Source: Ktedonosporobacter rubrisoli
GTDB taxonomy: Bacteria; Chloroflexota; Ktedonobacteria; Ktedonobacterales; Ktedonobacteraceae
NCBI RefSeq assembly: GCF_004208415.1
Contig: NZ_CP035758.1
Coordinates: forward strand, 9,548,001 to 9,612,000
Length of the DNA: 64,000 bases
Direction: 5' to 3'
Part shown: piece by piece, positions 1 through 8,788 of the stretch
How the letters are laid out: each line of letters begins with the position of its first letter
Numbering within the stretch: position 1 is the first letter of the stretch
Made by a program: the position numbers and the translations under genes
Notes under the pieces: generated by a model
Told to the model about the DNA's origin: nothing
The model's database searches: none
The model's input: only the letters and a program-made list of their open reading frames with translations

Positions 1-2
1 AA

Positions 3-1157
3 TCTCAAGAGACGCGTTTTTTGCTAGTGCGTCCCGGAAATTTGGGGGATATGGTGCTGGCTACGCCCATCGTGCGGGCGATTAAAGCCTCGGTCCCCGG
101 TGCGCATATAACTATGCTCGTGCCACCCTGGGCCAGTGAGGTCGTAAAACGCCATCCTGATGTTGATGAGATCCTAGAGTGTCCATTTCCCAGTAGCCGG
201 GTAGCTTCACAGACATGGCTTGAATCCTTCAAATTGCTCTTCCATACGGCTCGCCGGTTGCGGGATGGCCAGTACTCGATGGGCATTAACCTGCGGCCCC
301 GTTTCTGGTGGGGAGCTGCCTTACTCTATTTAGCTAATATTCCTTACCGTATAGGTTTTAATGTTGGATCGGTTGAGCACTTTCTTACAACGGCTTTACC
401 ATATGAACGCCTTACGCATGCTACGGCGAGCTGTCTCACTCTGGCAGGTGCTGGAATCCAGAAGCTAGGCTATCCGGCTCTAGAACAACCCTACACGCCG
501 GAGCGCTATCCATTTTATTTTGTGCCTACCGCAGAGGAACAGCAATGGGCTGCCGAGCGTTTAGAGGCCGAAGGTATTGATCTCTCTGTACCTTTGATAA
601 TTGTGCACCCTGGAACCGGGGCTCTCATAAAGCTGTGGCGTGCCTCAGGATGGTCAAGCTGCATTACGGCTCTTTCAAGAGCACTGCGCGAGCCACGTCC
701 TGTGCAGATTGTCTTAACAGGCAGCCCAGGCGAGCGGGCTCTATTGAAGGAAGTGGCCAGAGGGACGCCTGCGCGTACAACAATCATTTCGGATACGACA
801 GTAGGACAGCTGGCAGCATTGCAGCAAAGGGCGCAACTCGTTCTGGGTGTGGATAGCGGTCCATTGCACCTGGCGATTGCGCAGGGAACGCCAACTGTTC
901 AGATCTTTGGCCCAACCGATGTGCGCAATTATGGACCATGGGGACCCAAAGAACGCCATGTGGTGGTTACCTCAACCTACCGCTGCGCTTCGTGTACAAG
1001 TATTCCTTGTGGACGTTTGCATTTTGCCAACCATGAGCTTGTGGATCATCCTTGCGTGCGCAAGGTCTCGGATGAGGATGTACTTGCGGCGATTTCCCAG
1101 GTTCTGGGACGCCCGATTACGCTGCCGCAGCCTCTTGTGAAGCTAACAGAATCCTAA
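3..1157 (+). CDS. Glycosyltransferase family 9 (heptosyltransferase-like), 5' end outside window
   Basis: The reading frame is open from the first bases of the window, so the true start lies upstream; the TTG at 21 is internal. The family-9 N-terminal motif RPGNLGDMVLATP and the C-terminal donor-site block DSGPLHLAIAQGTPTVQIFG are both present, as expected for ADP-heptose:LPS heptosyltransferase-type enzymes that transfer a nucleotide-activated sugar to a growing glycan. A late Cys-rich stretch (CASCTSIPCG, then HPC) is shared with the frameshifted paralog at 27830-29058, its closest relative in the window. The sugar and acceptor cannot be inferred. A GC-rich hairpin terminator follows directly. 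Confidence 0.88.
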   Translation, partial: SQETRFLLVRPGNLGDMVLATPIVRAIKASVPGAHITMLVPPWASEVVKRHPDVDEILECPFPSSRVASQTWLESFKLLFHTARRLRDGQYSMGINLRPRFWWGAALLYLANIPYRIGFNVGSVEHFLTTALPYERLTHATASCLTLAGAGIQKLGYPALEQPYTPERYPFYFVPTAEEQQWAAERLEAEGIDLSVPLIIVHPGTGALIKLWRASGWSSCITALSRALREPRPVQIVLTGSPGERALLKEVARGTPARTTIISDTTVGQLAALQQRAQLVLGVDSGPLHLAIAQGTPTVQIFGPTDVRNYGPWGPKERHVVVTSTYRCASCTSIPCGRLHFANHELVDHPCVRKVSDEDVLAAISQVLGRPITLPQPLVKLTES

Positions 1158-1167
1158 GTTCACGTGC

Positions 1168-1207
1168 AAAGGGGCGAACCATATTTATTGCTGGTCCGCC
1201 CCTTTTT
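1168..1207. terminator. Bidirectional hairpin terminator
   Basis: GGGGCG-A-ACCA pairs with TGGT-C-CGCCCC around a short AT-rich loop, followed by a T run on the plus strand. It lies between two convergent genes and probably ends both transcripts. Confidence 0.7.
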
Positions 1208-1239
1208 GTTGCTGTCACAGGCAAGCCAGCGGCTATCGC

Positions 1240-2094
1240 TCAGGATAGCGCGAGCTGAGAGCCCTGCTGATGGCGCACATTCTGAATAGCCTCATACATC
1301 TGGTCCATAGTGACGTTTGAGCGCTGCGACATCTCTTCAAGACATTGCATGCGCTGTTTAAGGGCAGCCTCGAACTCCCGGGGCGTCATGCCAGCTCCCT
1401 CAGCTATCTCATCTATGATATCCTGATCCGCATGCTCAAAACTATCATCGCTTTCGTGCCAGACTGAAAGAGGAATGGGAGTCACTCCGCCGGGACGCTC
1501 AGGATCGGGGTAGGGACGCAGGAAATGGGTAGTGACCCAGCGTCGGAGAGGGGCCGATTCGGGTCCGATCATGCCGATGTGTATAATGAGTCCCAGGCGC
1601 CGCAGGGCATCAGCCTTCAGGCCCAGTTCCTGGCGTAGCATATAGATCACGTCATCGATGGTATCGGCGTGGACGCTTGTCGCGATGCGATAACCTTCGC
1701 CGGGCAGCAGCAGATAGCGGCGCGCTACTCGTCCCCACATATAAAATGGTTGATGATCGCTGATCTCATTGCAGAGAACGTAGGTGTTCGCCGGGTTGAT
1801 ATCGGGAGCCTGCATAAACGAAAAATCCTCGTACATGCCAGATGTATAGGCCAGCGCCGTGCCTTCGGGCAAGAATTGGAAGAGTGCATTGAGGACAGTA
1901 GTCTTGCCCACGCCTGGCTTAGGATCGGTTGGGCCAGCGATAATAAACGATGTGCCTCGCTCTAGCAGCAGCCAGATGAGGGCTGCTGTATATGCATCGA
2001 CACTCCGCAGCTTAATCAATTGCGCTATGGAGAGAGGCCGGCGCGAATCATAGTGCCAGTAGCAGCGTTCATATGGGTCACGTGGATCAAACAT
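1240..2094 (-). CDS. Secretion-type (VirB11/CpaF-like) P-loop ATPase
   Basis: A 284-residue single-domain ATPase. A Walker A motif GPTDPKPGVGKTT sits at residues 54-66, a Walker B-like strand TYVLCNE at 104-110, and SVHADT at 140-145 resembles the His-box seen in type II/IV secretion and Tad ATPases (TGHAN-type). The usual N-terminal domain of these ATPases is absent and the protein is shorter than typical CpaF. Start ATG is preceded by TAAGGAA. It is the last gene of the exopolysaccharide operon, 27 bp after the pentapeptide-repeat membrane protein, so a role in powering envelope export or assembly is plausible but inferred. No pilin or secretin genes are nearby. Confidence 0.7.
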   Translation of the reverse strand: MFDPRDPYERCYWHYDSRRPLSIAQLIKLRSVDAYTAALIWLLLERGTSFIIAGPTDPKPGVGKTTVLNALFQFLPEGTALAYTSGMYEDFSFMQAPDINPANTYVLCNEISDHQPFYMWGRVARRYLLLPGEGYRIATSVHADTIDDVIYMLRQELGLKADALRRLGLIIHIGMIGPESAPLRRWVTTHFLRPYPDPERPGGVTPIPLSVWHESDDSFEHADQDIIDEIAEGAGMTPREFEAALKQRMQCLEEMSQRSNVTMDQMYEAIQNVRHQQGSQLALS

Positions 2095-2121
2095 ATGCTA
2101 AATTCCTTATTGCTAAATATT

Positions 2122-3912
2122 TTACCTATTACTTGCCGAGAAGCGCTGCAGAAGCGTCGTAACAAAGCATATTTCCATAATCAGGCCAATCACCGATTCG
2201 CCGGCGGCCAGAACAGTTGGCAAATGTCCAGAAAAGAGACCATTGCCATAGAGAAAACTCAGCCCATGAAACGAGGCAAGGCTAAAGAAAAGGCTCTGCA
2301 AGGGAGCCTGAGCACCAATGAGAGCATAGGCAAGGGCAAATGCGAGAATTATAAATAGATAGCAGCTAAAGCAGCGCGCAAGCTTATACCCATAGCCGGT
2401 TAGGGCGCGCAATAGAGCTGAACCAATGTATTTGCTATAGCAAGCGACAGTATCATCAAAAAGTAAGAGGGCGACAATGAGAGCTAGAAATGCTCCCGCA
2501 AGCGCAGGCTGGCGGCTCTCCAATTTCTCAAGCCAGGGTAAACGTTTCAAGGCCAGGCGTGGGGCTTGCAATAACCGCGGCAATTGTGCGTCTGGTATCC
2601 CCAATAAATAGCCTAGCAGTAAGAACCCTTGTTGTCTGCGGCGTTCTTTGTGCGAGATTAACAATGGCGAGGTGATGAAGCTCTGGGTGCGCCGGTATTC
2701 GGGTGGATGCTGGCCGCGCTTGCGCATAATGGGAAGAATGGCCAGGATAGCTCCTATGCATAAGATAAGTAGAGCTGCAACAATCAATGGCTGGAGCAGC
2801 GCCAGCGCGATCAGAATAAGCAAGACCGGGATCAGGCGCAACAGCGCCAGGCGAATGGGATGTGGCGCTGGATGTTGTCCTACCCTGCGTTCATGCAGGC
2901 GTAATAATACCTTGGGCAGGGGCATGCGCTCCCTGACAAAGACGCGCAGAACCACCGGCAGTAAGGCGCGCTGAGGTAGGAGGAGATGCTGGTTAACATG
3001 TGCGCGGTAGAGAAAATGATCGGCATATTCGCTCATACCTTTGGCACGTAGTAATGTTGCCAGCTGTCGATAGGCGCGAATTGCCGCCAGGTATTCCACA
3101 GGAAGCTTCCATTGTGTGACAGATTCATCGCCGAGTTTGGGCAATTGGGACCAATCGATAGCCGCGAGATTAGCATCGTTCCAGTGTATATCGGCCAGAG
3201 GAGCATAGCCGTACTGTTCAGTTCCCAAAGAGAGATCTTCCAGGCGGGTTGTACCGTCAAGAAAAGCCGTACGCAAATCGGCTGGCTTAGGATACTCATC
3301 TGTACCTCCCAGGTGAGCCTCGCGCAAATCGGCGCCCTCTAAATGTGCCCCGCTGAGATTAGCGCTCGCCAGATGTGCGCCGCGCAAATTAGCGTTTTGG
3401 AGATAGGCGCCGCGCAGATCCGCCTCCTCTAGATGTGCGCCACAGAGATTGGCACCCTCTAGATGTGCGCCGCGCAAATCTGCTTTTTCCAGCCTGATAG
3501 CTGCCATTTCGCGCTGCTTGTCGGTGACCAATAGCCATGCTTCTGGCTCAAGGCCACCCTGGATAGCCGATAAGGGGAGGCCATGTAAACGCACTTTATA
3601 AAGATGGGCACCGCGCAGATCGAGCCCCGCAGTGAGATGGGCCTGTTGTTGATGATGGGCAAGGAGCCACTCTATATCGGCTCGGCTCAATTTTGTGGCA
3701 ATATCTTTAAACGGATAATGCCCTTGCTCAACATCGGGCTGAACCGCGTCTAAATAGTGTTGAAGCTCATGTTGGCGCTGTGCATCGATCTCTTCCTCCG
3801 TCCGCCAGGGTTGTTGGCGGGAGCGCCAGTGCTCCCGCCAGGTATCTCTGTCATCGGCCGCGGAATCATGCACTATCGATTGAGATCGTGATAGTGGCTG
3901 ACTCACTTGCAT
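2122..3912 (-). CDS. Pentapeptide-repeat protein with C-terminal multi-pass membrane/ion-channel-like domain
   Basis: A 596-residue protein. Residues about 98-205 are tandem A(D/N)LxG pentapeptide repeats (for example ADLRGAHLEGANLCGAHL), predicted to form a right-handed quadrilateral beta helix. Two close hydrophobic helices lie near 355-395, and the last 90 residues contain two more separated by a pore-loop-like segment (SLFFSLASFHGLSFLYGNG), an arrangement resembling two-TM ion-channel domains but without a TVGYGD-type selectivity filter. Start ATG has GGAGG 7 nt upstream. The upstream phosphodiesterase gene ends 2 bp before it, so the two are co-transcribed. Function is unknown; the domain combination is visible, the channel role is inference. 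Confidence 0.72.
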   Translation of the reverse strand: MQVSQPLSRSQSIVHDSAADDRDTWREHWRSRQQPWRTEEEIDAQRQHELQHYLDAVQPDVEQGHYPFKDIATKLSRADIEWLLAHHQQQAHLTAGLDLRGAHLYKVRLHGLPLSAIQGGLEPEAWLLVTDKQREMAAIRLEKADLRGAHLEGANLCGAHLEEADLRGAYLQNANLRGAHLASANLSGAHLEGADLREAHLGGTDEYPKPADLRTAFLDGTTRLEDLSLGTEQYGYAPLADIHWNDANLAAIDWSQLPKLGDESVTQWKLPVEYLAAIRAYRQLATLLRAKGMSEYADHFLYRAHVNQHLLLPQRALLPVVLRVFVRERMPLPKVLLRLHERRVGQHPAPHPIRLALLRLIPVLLILIALALLQPLIVAALLILCIGAILAILPIMRKRGQHPPEYRRTQSFITSPLLISHKERRRQQGFLLLGYLLGIPDAQLPRLLQAPRLALKRLPWLEKLESRQPALAGAFLALIVALLLFDDTVACYSKYIGSALLRALTGYGYKLARCFSCYLFIILAFALAYALIGAQAPLQSLFFSLASFHGLSFLYGNGLFSGHLPTVLAAGESVIGLIMEICFVTTLLQRFSASNR

Positions 3913-3914
3913 GC

Positions 3915-5465
3915 TTAAACCTCCAATAGCTTCTTGAGTTTGCGGCGCGCTAGCCCGCCCTTGCTTTGAGTTGTCGCGCTCTGCTCGTCTGGTTTTGGCT
4001 GTATGAAAATGTCTTCCACGACGCGCCCATCAAAGGTAAGAGGGAGAGGCAAGCCCATACCTTGTAACACAGTAGGTACAACATCAAAGACCTCGGCATT
4101 GGGCGCCTTAAATCCTTTTTTGATGTTGGGGCCATAGGCATAGAAGACGCCATCTTTCTGATGGGTGCCACGAACCTGGGTCGTCTCGTTCCAGACGTGC
4201 TTACCGCCAATATCCATGCGGAAGGTGATGCTATCATTGGGTAAAACTAGCAAGTGGGGCTCTTTACGGGCAAATGGACCTTCTCCAAAAGCCTCATTCG
4301 TGTAGACCGCATCGACAAGCGGCCCATTAGTGAAAGGATTAATCTGCGTCTTCAAATCTTCAGCTACCTCGGCTACGACCTCGGGAGGCGTATCCTTCTT
4401 GAAGACAATATCGACGAAGCTACCTGGATAGCCCGATTGCGAGGGGACATAAGCGACAGTGCGCTCAAGATCAATCTTCTCTTCAAGGGGCTGGTACACG
4501 TCTGTATGGGAATCGAACTTTACGGCTCCAGAATGCTTAAGGAACTTCTTCACTCTCCGAGCCAGGGAGAAGAGGCCCACGCGCTTGAGCACATCTTTAA
4601 CATCTGCTTTCAAACCAGCCCGCTTGATGCTATCAAGGGAGCCAGGAACAAGTAAGCCTTTTAGGCGTAAATATTCGTTGATGCTAAAGGTATAATTGAC
4701 GCCCTGAAAACCATGATCAGAAATTATATAGAGTGAGCCGTCGTCTCCTACATAATCCAGGAGCAGGCCCAGGGCCTTATCTAGAAGACGGAAGTATTCT
4801 GTTGCCCGCGGATCGAGCGAAATGAGCTCTTTCCATAAAGAATGCTGCAAGCGATCGGGACCGACAAAAGCCACATAGCAGAAATCCCAGGGCTTCTCCT
4901 TGAGCATATAGGAAAGAAGTTGGATGCGCTTTTCCGTCATATCGAGCGTAACGTCTATAAGTTTGTCTAGCGCGTTGGATTGACGGAAGAAGCCCTCAAG
5001 ATCTAAGTCGATCTGATAGCCGGGGGCAGCCTGATAGAGCTCTTCTTTAAAGGAGGCTGGATACGTGAATTCGCCTTGATCGCTGGGTGTCATATAGCCG
5101 CTAACCATAATCCCGTTGACGGGCTCAGGAGGATACGTCATAGGTACGTTAATGACAAGTACCTGTTTGCCATATTCGCTAAGGATATTCCAGATAGCTT
5201 TGCCACCCTTGCGCTTTGTCTGTACGCGTGGGATGCGGCTATCGTCTTCGTACATCCAGAAATCATAAACGCCATGGCGCGCCGGTTTCAGGCCTGTGGA
5301 TAGGGAGATCCAGGCGGCTGGTGTAAGCGGAGGATATTTAGATTCGAGGATAGCCTCGCAACCTTGTTCGCTGAGCCTCTTGAAGTTTGGCAGGTCTCCA
5401 CGCTCAATTAGCGGGTGCAGGATACGGAACGCCAATCCATCAGCACCCAGAATAACAGTACGCAT
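3915..5465 (-). CDS. Type I phosphodiesterase / nucleotide pyrophosphatase (alkaline phosphatase superfamily)
   Basis: A 516-residue enzyme of the PF01663 family. The N-terminal metal-binding strand VILGADGLAF (Asp9), the candidate nucleophile in PPLTPAAW (Thr48) and the later metal site ISDHGFQG are visible. Members cleave phosphodiester or phosphoanhydride bonds of nucleotides, lipids or glycans with two Zn ions. The C terminus is basic (LARRKLKKLLEV). No signal peptide is visible, so a cytoplasmic or membrane-face location is likely. Its place between the O-antigen-ligase-like gene and the pentapeptide membrane protein suggests a role in polysaccharide or lipid-carrier metabolism, which is inferred only. 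Confidence 0.85.
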   Translation of the reverse strand: MRTVILGADGLAFRILHPLIERGDLPNFKRLSEQGCEAILESKYPPLTPAAWISLSTGLKPARHGVYDFWMYEDDSRIPRVQTKRKGGKAIWNILSEYGKQVLVINVPMTYPPEPVNGIMVSGYMTPSDQGEFTYPASFKEELYQAAPGYQIDLDLEGFFRQSNALDKLIDVTLDMTEKRIQLLSYMLKEKPWDFCYVAFVGPDRLQHSLWKELISLDPRATEYFRLLDKALGLLLDYVGDDGSLYIISDHGFQGVNYTFSINEYLRLKGLLVPGSLDSIKRAGLKADVKDVLKRVGLFSLARRVKKFLKHSGAVKFDSHTDVYQPLEEKIDLERTVAYVPSQSGYPGSFVDIVFKKDTPPEVVAEVAEDLKTQINPFTNGPLVDAVYTNEAFGEGPFARKEPHLLVLPNDSITFRMDIGGKHVWNETTQVRGTHQKDGVFYAYGPNIKKGFKAPNAEVFDVVPTVLQGMGLPLPLTFDGRVVEDIFIQPKPDEQSATTQSKGGLARRKLKKLLEV

Positions 5466-5488
5466 ACTAACTCTCTTTCTTGGCTTGC

Positions 5489-5575
5489 CTATTCTCGCAA
5501 CACTTTCGCTTCATTTTCCGGCGTATCCAGACTATAGGGTATTTTTGCGTATTGAACTAAATTTATCAGGGCCAT
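5489..5575 (-). CDS. Possible 28-residue leader ORF upstream of the phosphodiesterase
   Basis: A short frame starting ATG with AAGGGG 3-8 nt upstream encodes MALINLVQYAKIPYSLDTPE followed by eight mostly charged residues. It ends 23 bp before the phosphodiesterase start. Composition looks protein-like, but it is too short to judge. Confidence 0.25.
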   Translation of the reverse strand: MALINLVQYAKIPYSLDTPENEAKVLRE

Positions 5576-5891
5576 GAGCCCCTTATGATAGGATCGGGGA
5601 GATAGAAAACCCGGCCTGCAGCTGAACGTAATCTGTAAAACCCTGCGTAGGACAATTCTCCCTCTTACCATAATGCTATAAGCAATTGTTGATCAGGACA
5701 AACTAATCACCAGAAATACCTATTAGAGTGCTCAACTCATTGTTTGAGATGAGTCCCCGCTACCTGTCTTTCGGGAAAGGTATGCTGGTAGGACTATAGA
5801 GTGGATATAAAATTCAGGAGCGGATATGGCTCCCACGGGTAAGCAAGTTCGTGAGTGCCATATTCGCGTAAGGCAGAGAAAACCTTTGTGT
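5576..5891. other. Gene-poor spacer with a candidate terminator
   Basis: No convincing coding frame. A hairpin at about 5825-5865 pairs ATGGC-TC-CCACG with CGTGAG-TGCCAT, with internal mismatches; it lies just downstream of the gene ending at 5892 on the minus strand and may be its terminator or an mRNA-stabilising element inside the operon. Confidence 0.4.
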
Positions 5892-7154
5892 CTAGATGTA
5901 TCCCAGGTCGCGTAAGCGATTGATAACTAGCTCTTCGTCTTCCTCGGAAAGCTCCTGGCTGCGGCCGCCGCTGCGGATAGGATGATTTGCCAGATAAGCC
6001 TCGGAAAAGAGCTCACTCACGGCTGTACCATCTACATCGCTAAACTCTACTCCCAGAGCATGCAGCAGGGAAGGTACCCCGGCGATAAGTGGAGCTGTAG
6101 ATGAAGCGACCCGGCCGGGAACGAAGGCGGGAGCACTGGCGAGCAAGAAGCCCTTAACGCTGGAGGGATGAACGCCATTCGTGCTTGTTGTGTTGGCTTC
6201 AGGCGTCGTGAAGAGCGTGTCATCAAACGCGACGAGGCTACTGTTTGGTGAAGGTGCAAAGCCTGGTTTGAATTGAATGACCAGATCAGGAGCGCAAAAC
6301 AGATACTCGCCAGAATAGAGCTCTTCCTTGCGATAGATGCGCTCGATAGGTGTCGCGCCAGTATCGCTATCGCGCAGCTTGGAGGGCAAGGCCTTAATAA
6401 GCGTCTCGGTTACTTCCTCAAATTCGCTCTGTGGATGGATTGCCCCTTGCGGGTCGCGGCCGAGCAAATTGATCCAGAGTTGACCATGGCCTGCATAATA
6501 AGCCAGCGAGCCTTGCCAGTTTACCTGGTTGGTCTGCTCATCGCGCTCGATAATTCCCATATCGGCAAGAAAATTATTGACATTGACGAAATGTTCCACT
6601 CTGCCGGCCTGGCTACCGACAAGGAGGGCCAGCAGGCCATCTTGACCAACCCAGCTACGCGCACTTGCCAGCGCTTCGGCCAGGGCTTTGCGATTTTCGC
6701 CAGCTGCGAGTGTACAGCTTACAATCTTGCAGGTGGCGCTGGCTGGTTGCTCCGCTGTCAAAGCCTGAACCTGCTTTGCCAGCTCGGCCAGTGAGCTTTC
6801 CTGGTAGTCGACCGACCAGCCCACAGTGCGTAGGATGTCTGGTAGCAGCCTGGGAGCGGCGTCACGTCCGCTATTGACCTCAACGACTTGATAATCATCG
6901 CCGCCGCCCTGCGCGCGGGGCAGCTGGCAGCGGGGCATCAATGTATCGAAGAAGCCAAAGGAGGCGGGTATACGTCCGCTGAAGGCCTGATAGTAAAGAG
7001 ATTGAGTGCTCGTAATGGGAGCAGGCTCCAGCTCGACCAGCGCTCCTTGTGCTAATAGATCCTGAACCGCAGAAAGTTCTCGCAAGTCATCAAGGCGTGC
7101 GTCACTTAGAAAAAATACAAATGCTTTTTGTATATTTGTCTGAATATCACTCAT
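5892..7154 (-). CDS. Divergent type I phosphodiesterase-superfamily protein
   Basis: A 420-residue protein that resembles the neighbouring enzyme at 3915-5465: an N-terminal strand FVFFLSDARLDDL carries the first candidate metal-binding Asp, followed by the substrate loop APITSTQSLYYQAFSG and a late APDLVIQFKPGFAPSP block typical of the family. The DHGxxG-type site is weak (AGHGQLWINLLG), so catalysis may differ or be lost. ATG is preceded by GGAGAAGAG. It lies 33 bp after the O-antigen-ligase-like gene, giving the operon two paralogous phosphodiesterase-type proteins. Substrate unknown. Confidence 0.65.
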   Translation of the reverse strand: MSDIQTNIQKAFVFFLSDARLDDLRELSAVQDLLAQGALVELEPAPITSTQSLYYQAFSGRIPASFGFFDTLMPRCQLPRAQGGGDDYQVVEVNSGRDAAPRLLPDILRTVGWSVDYQESSLAELAKQVQALTAEQPASATCKIVSCTLAAGENRKALAEALASARSWVGQDGLLALLVGSQAGRVEHFVNVNNFLADMGIIERDEQTNQVNWQGSLAYYAGHGQLWINLLGRDPQGAIHPQSEFEEVTETLIKALPSKLRDSDTGATPIERIYRKEELYSGEYLFCAPDLVIQFKPGFAPSPNSSLVAFDDTLFTTPEANTTSTNGVHPSSVKGFLLASAPAFVPGRVASSTAPLIAGVPSLLHALGVEFSDVDGTAVSELFSEAYLANHPIRSGGRSQELSEEDEELVINRLRDLGYI

Positions 7155-7187
7155 TTCTCTTCTCCTAGCTGATATAATAAAGTTAAC

Positions 7188-8507
7188 TTATTCACCATTA
7201 CTGTTCAGCACTCCCTTACGAACCAGGCGCCAGATTTGACTTCTATAAATTACGCAACCATAAATGATCCAGTGCATCATCACCATTGGGACGTTGACCA
7301 CATGCAAAGCCTGACGTGGAGGGAGGAAGAAGTAGCTGGATGTAATATCTCCGGCTGCTCCTCCGCAGATGAGCCCCAGGCCTACCAGGCCCAGTATGCT
7401 ATCAAGGTGGTTTCCGGTTTCTTTAGAGCGACGGAAAAGATTAAGCGAAGTGATAGCCATGACGACGATGAAGGATAACTGGAAAAACAACCCGATTGGC
7501 CCAAGCTCAGTAAGCGTTTGGATGAAGCCCTCGTGAGCAACACCCAGGCCTGATTTGTCTATATCGCGCAAACCCTGTGGCAGGTGCGAAGAGATCTTAT
7601 CATAGACCCATACGTTGCCAGGTCCCACGCCTAAGAGAGGGCGTTTGCCCCAGATGCGAAACATATCTTGCCAGATAATCAAGCGGTTGAGATCATCTTG
7701 CTTAAGACTTTGTAACTTGGCCAGAAAGGTTGGTATTAAGGGTAGGATCGGAACCCCAGCCAGCCCATACCAGAGGAAAAGCCGTAGCTGATACGCTGCA
7801 GTGATCACCACAAAGGCCAGGCCTACTTCTAGCCACCAGCTATTCTCTAGGGAGAGATAGAGGGAGAGCAGGCATAATCCTGTAGGAATTGCATACCAGA
7901 TGCGCTTACGCCAGGTTGGGGCGCAGAGCGTATGGGCATAGCCGATAATACAGCCCAGGCCCAGAATCTGGGCTAGCGCTTCTAGCGGCATCCAGTAAAT
8001 GCTCGGCGATGCATAGCGGAAAGCGTACACATCGGCGCCGATGCTCCTGTACCTGAAGAGGATGAGCCCGGCTGCTATGATAGCAATAAAGAAATTGGCG
8101 TGGAGAATGTAGGTAATCCATTTGTCTCGCTGACTCAGAGCTACCGAAACTACGAAAACTATAAGTATTGGTAAGGAGAACTCAACAATACCCACTAATT
8201 CGTCAACAAGAATAGGAGCCCTATGGACTTCAGTCTGTAGATAGTCGGGCCATGCGCTTATCGAAGCTATTTCCGAGATGCAAGCCATGGCAAACAGGCC
8301 GAGCAGGGGCCAGATTGCCTGAAATGGCGGGAAGATGACCTTCTTATCCCGAAAACTAATATGCACGAGGCCCACAAACAGAAGCAGGAAAAGTAGTGGT
8401 ATCGCGGGCGAGACATAGAACCAATCCAGCTTGACGGCTGTCGGCACAAAAGGTGTGGAGGCAATCGCCAGGATAAGCAGGCCGAACTCGATACGCCGAA
8501 CAGACAT
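7188..8507 (-). CDS. O-antigen ligase/polymerase-like membrane protein (main reading frame)
   Basis: A 439-residue polytopic protein with about ten hydrophobic helices. The block GVGPGNVWVYDKI...GVAHEGFIQTLTELGPIGLF matches the conserved Wzy_C region of O-antigen ligases, with the loop His that is typical of these glycan ligases and polymerases. It should act in the cytoplasmic membrane joining or polymerising lipid-linked glycan. The internal ATG at 8507 has no Shine-Dalgarno site, and the frame appears to be the continuation of the ORF starting at 8755 after a one-base slip (see next entry); a restored protein would be about 522 residues. Confidence 0.82.
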   Translation of the reverse strand: MSVRRIEFGLLILAIASTPFVPTAVKLDWFYVSPAIPLLFLLLFVGLVHISFRDKKVIFPPFQAIWPLLGLFAMACISEIASISAWPDYLQTEVHRAPILVDELVGIVEFSLPILIVFVVSVALSQRDKWITYILHANFFIAIIAAGLILFRYRSIGADVYAFRYASPSIYWMPLEALAQILGLGCIIGYAHTLCAPTWRKRIWYAIPTGLCLLSLYLSLENSWWLEVGLAFVVITAAYQLRLFLWYGLAGVPILPLIPTFLAKLQSLKQDDLNRLIIWQDMFRIWGKRPLLGVGPGNVWVYDKISSHLPQGLRDIDKSGLGVAHEGFIQTLTELGPIGLFFQLSFIVVMAITSLNLFRRSKETGNHLDSILGLVGLGLICGGAAGDITSSYFFLPPRQALHVVNVPMVMMHWIIYGCVIYRSQIWRLVRKGVLNSNGE

Positions 8508-8755
8508 AAAGACGAGGGGGCAGCGATAATGCCCCCGAAGACGACCTTAGGGTTGTCAAATGCCGTCGTACCCATTGCTCCAGCTATAACGCCTCCCATG
8601 ATGGCAAGCAGAAGCGGATACCAGTTCTCCTGGAGAGCCCGCCGCTTGAGAATACGGCGCTGCTGTTCCCGTAACACTTGCAATTGATTGACGATATCGG
8701 AAGCTTCTCCTGGCGAACCAGGAGTTCCATTAGGAAAAGCATTTGAAATCTGCAT
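8267..8755 (-). pseudogene. N-terminal piece of the O-antigen-ligase-like protein, out of frame after a G5 run
   Basis: This frame starts with ATG 8755 (AAGAAG upstream). Its first 80 residues include a basic coiled stretch (REQQRRILKRR) and one membrane helix ending FGGIIAAP. At the G run 8516-8520 (CCCCC on the coding strand) a minus-one shift, or one additional C, joins IIAAP to LVFMSVRRIEFGLLIL of the main frame, recreating the usual start of this family in which a helix precedes the RxEFGLxLL segment. Beyond 8516 the present frame loses the hydrophobic pattern. Either a sequencing indel, a true frameshift mutation or slippage could explain it. Confidence 0.7.
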
Positions 8756-8788
8756 ACGAACTTCTTATCTTTTCTTTATTACTTCTGC

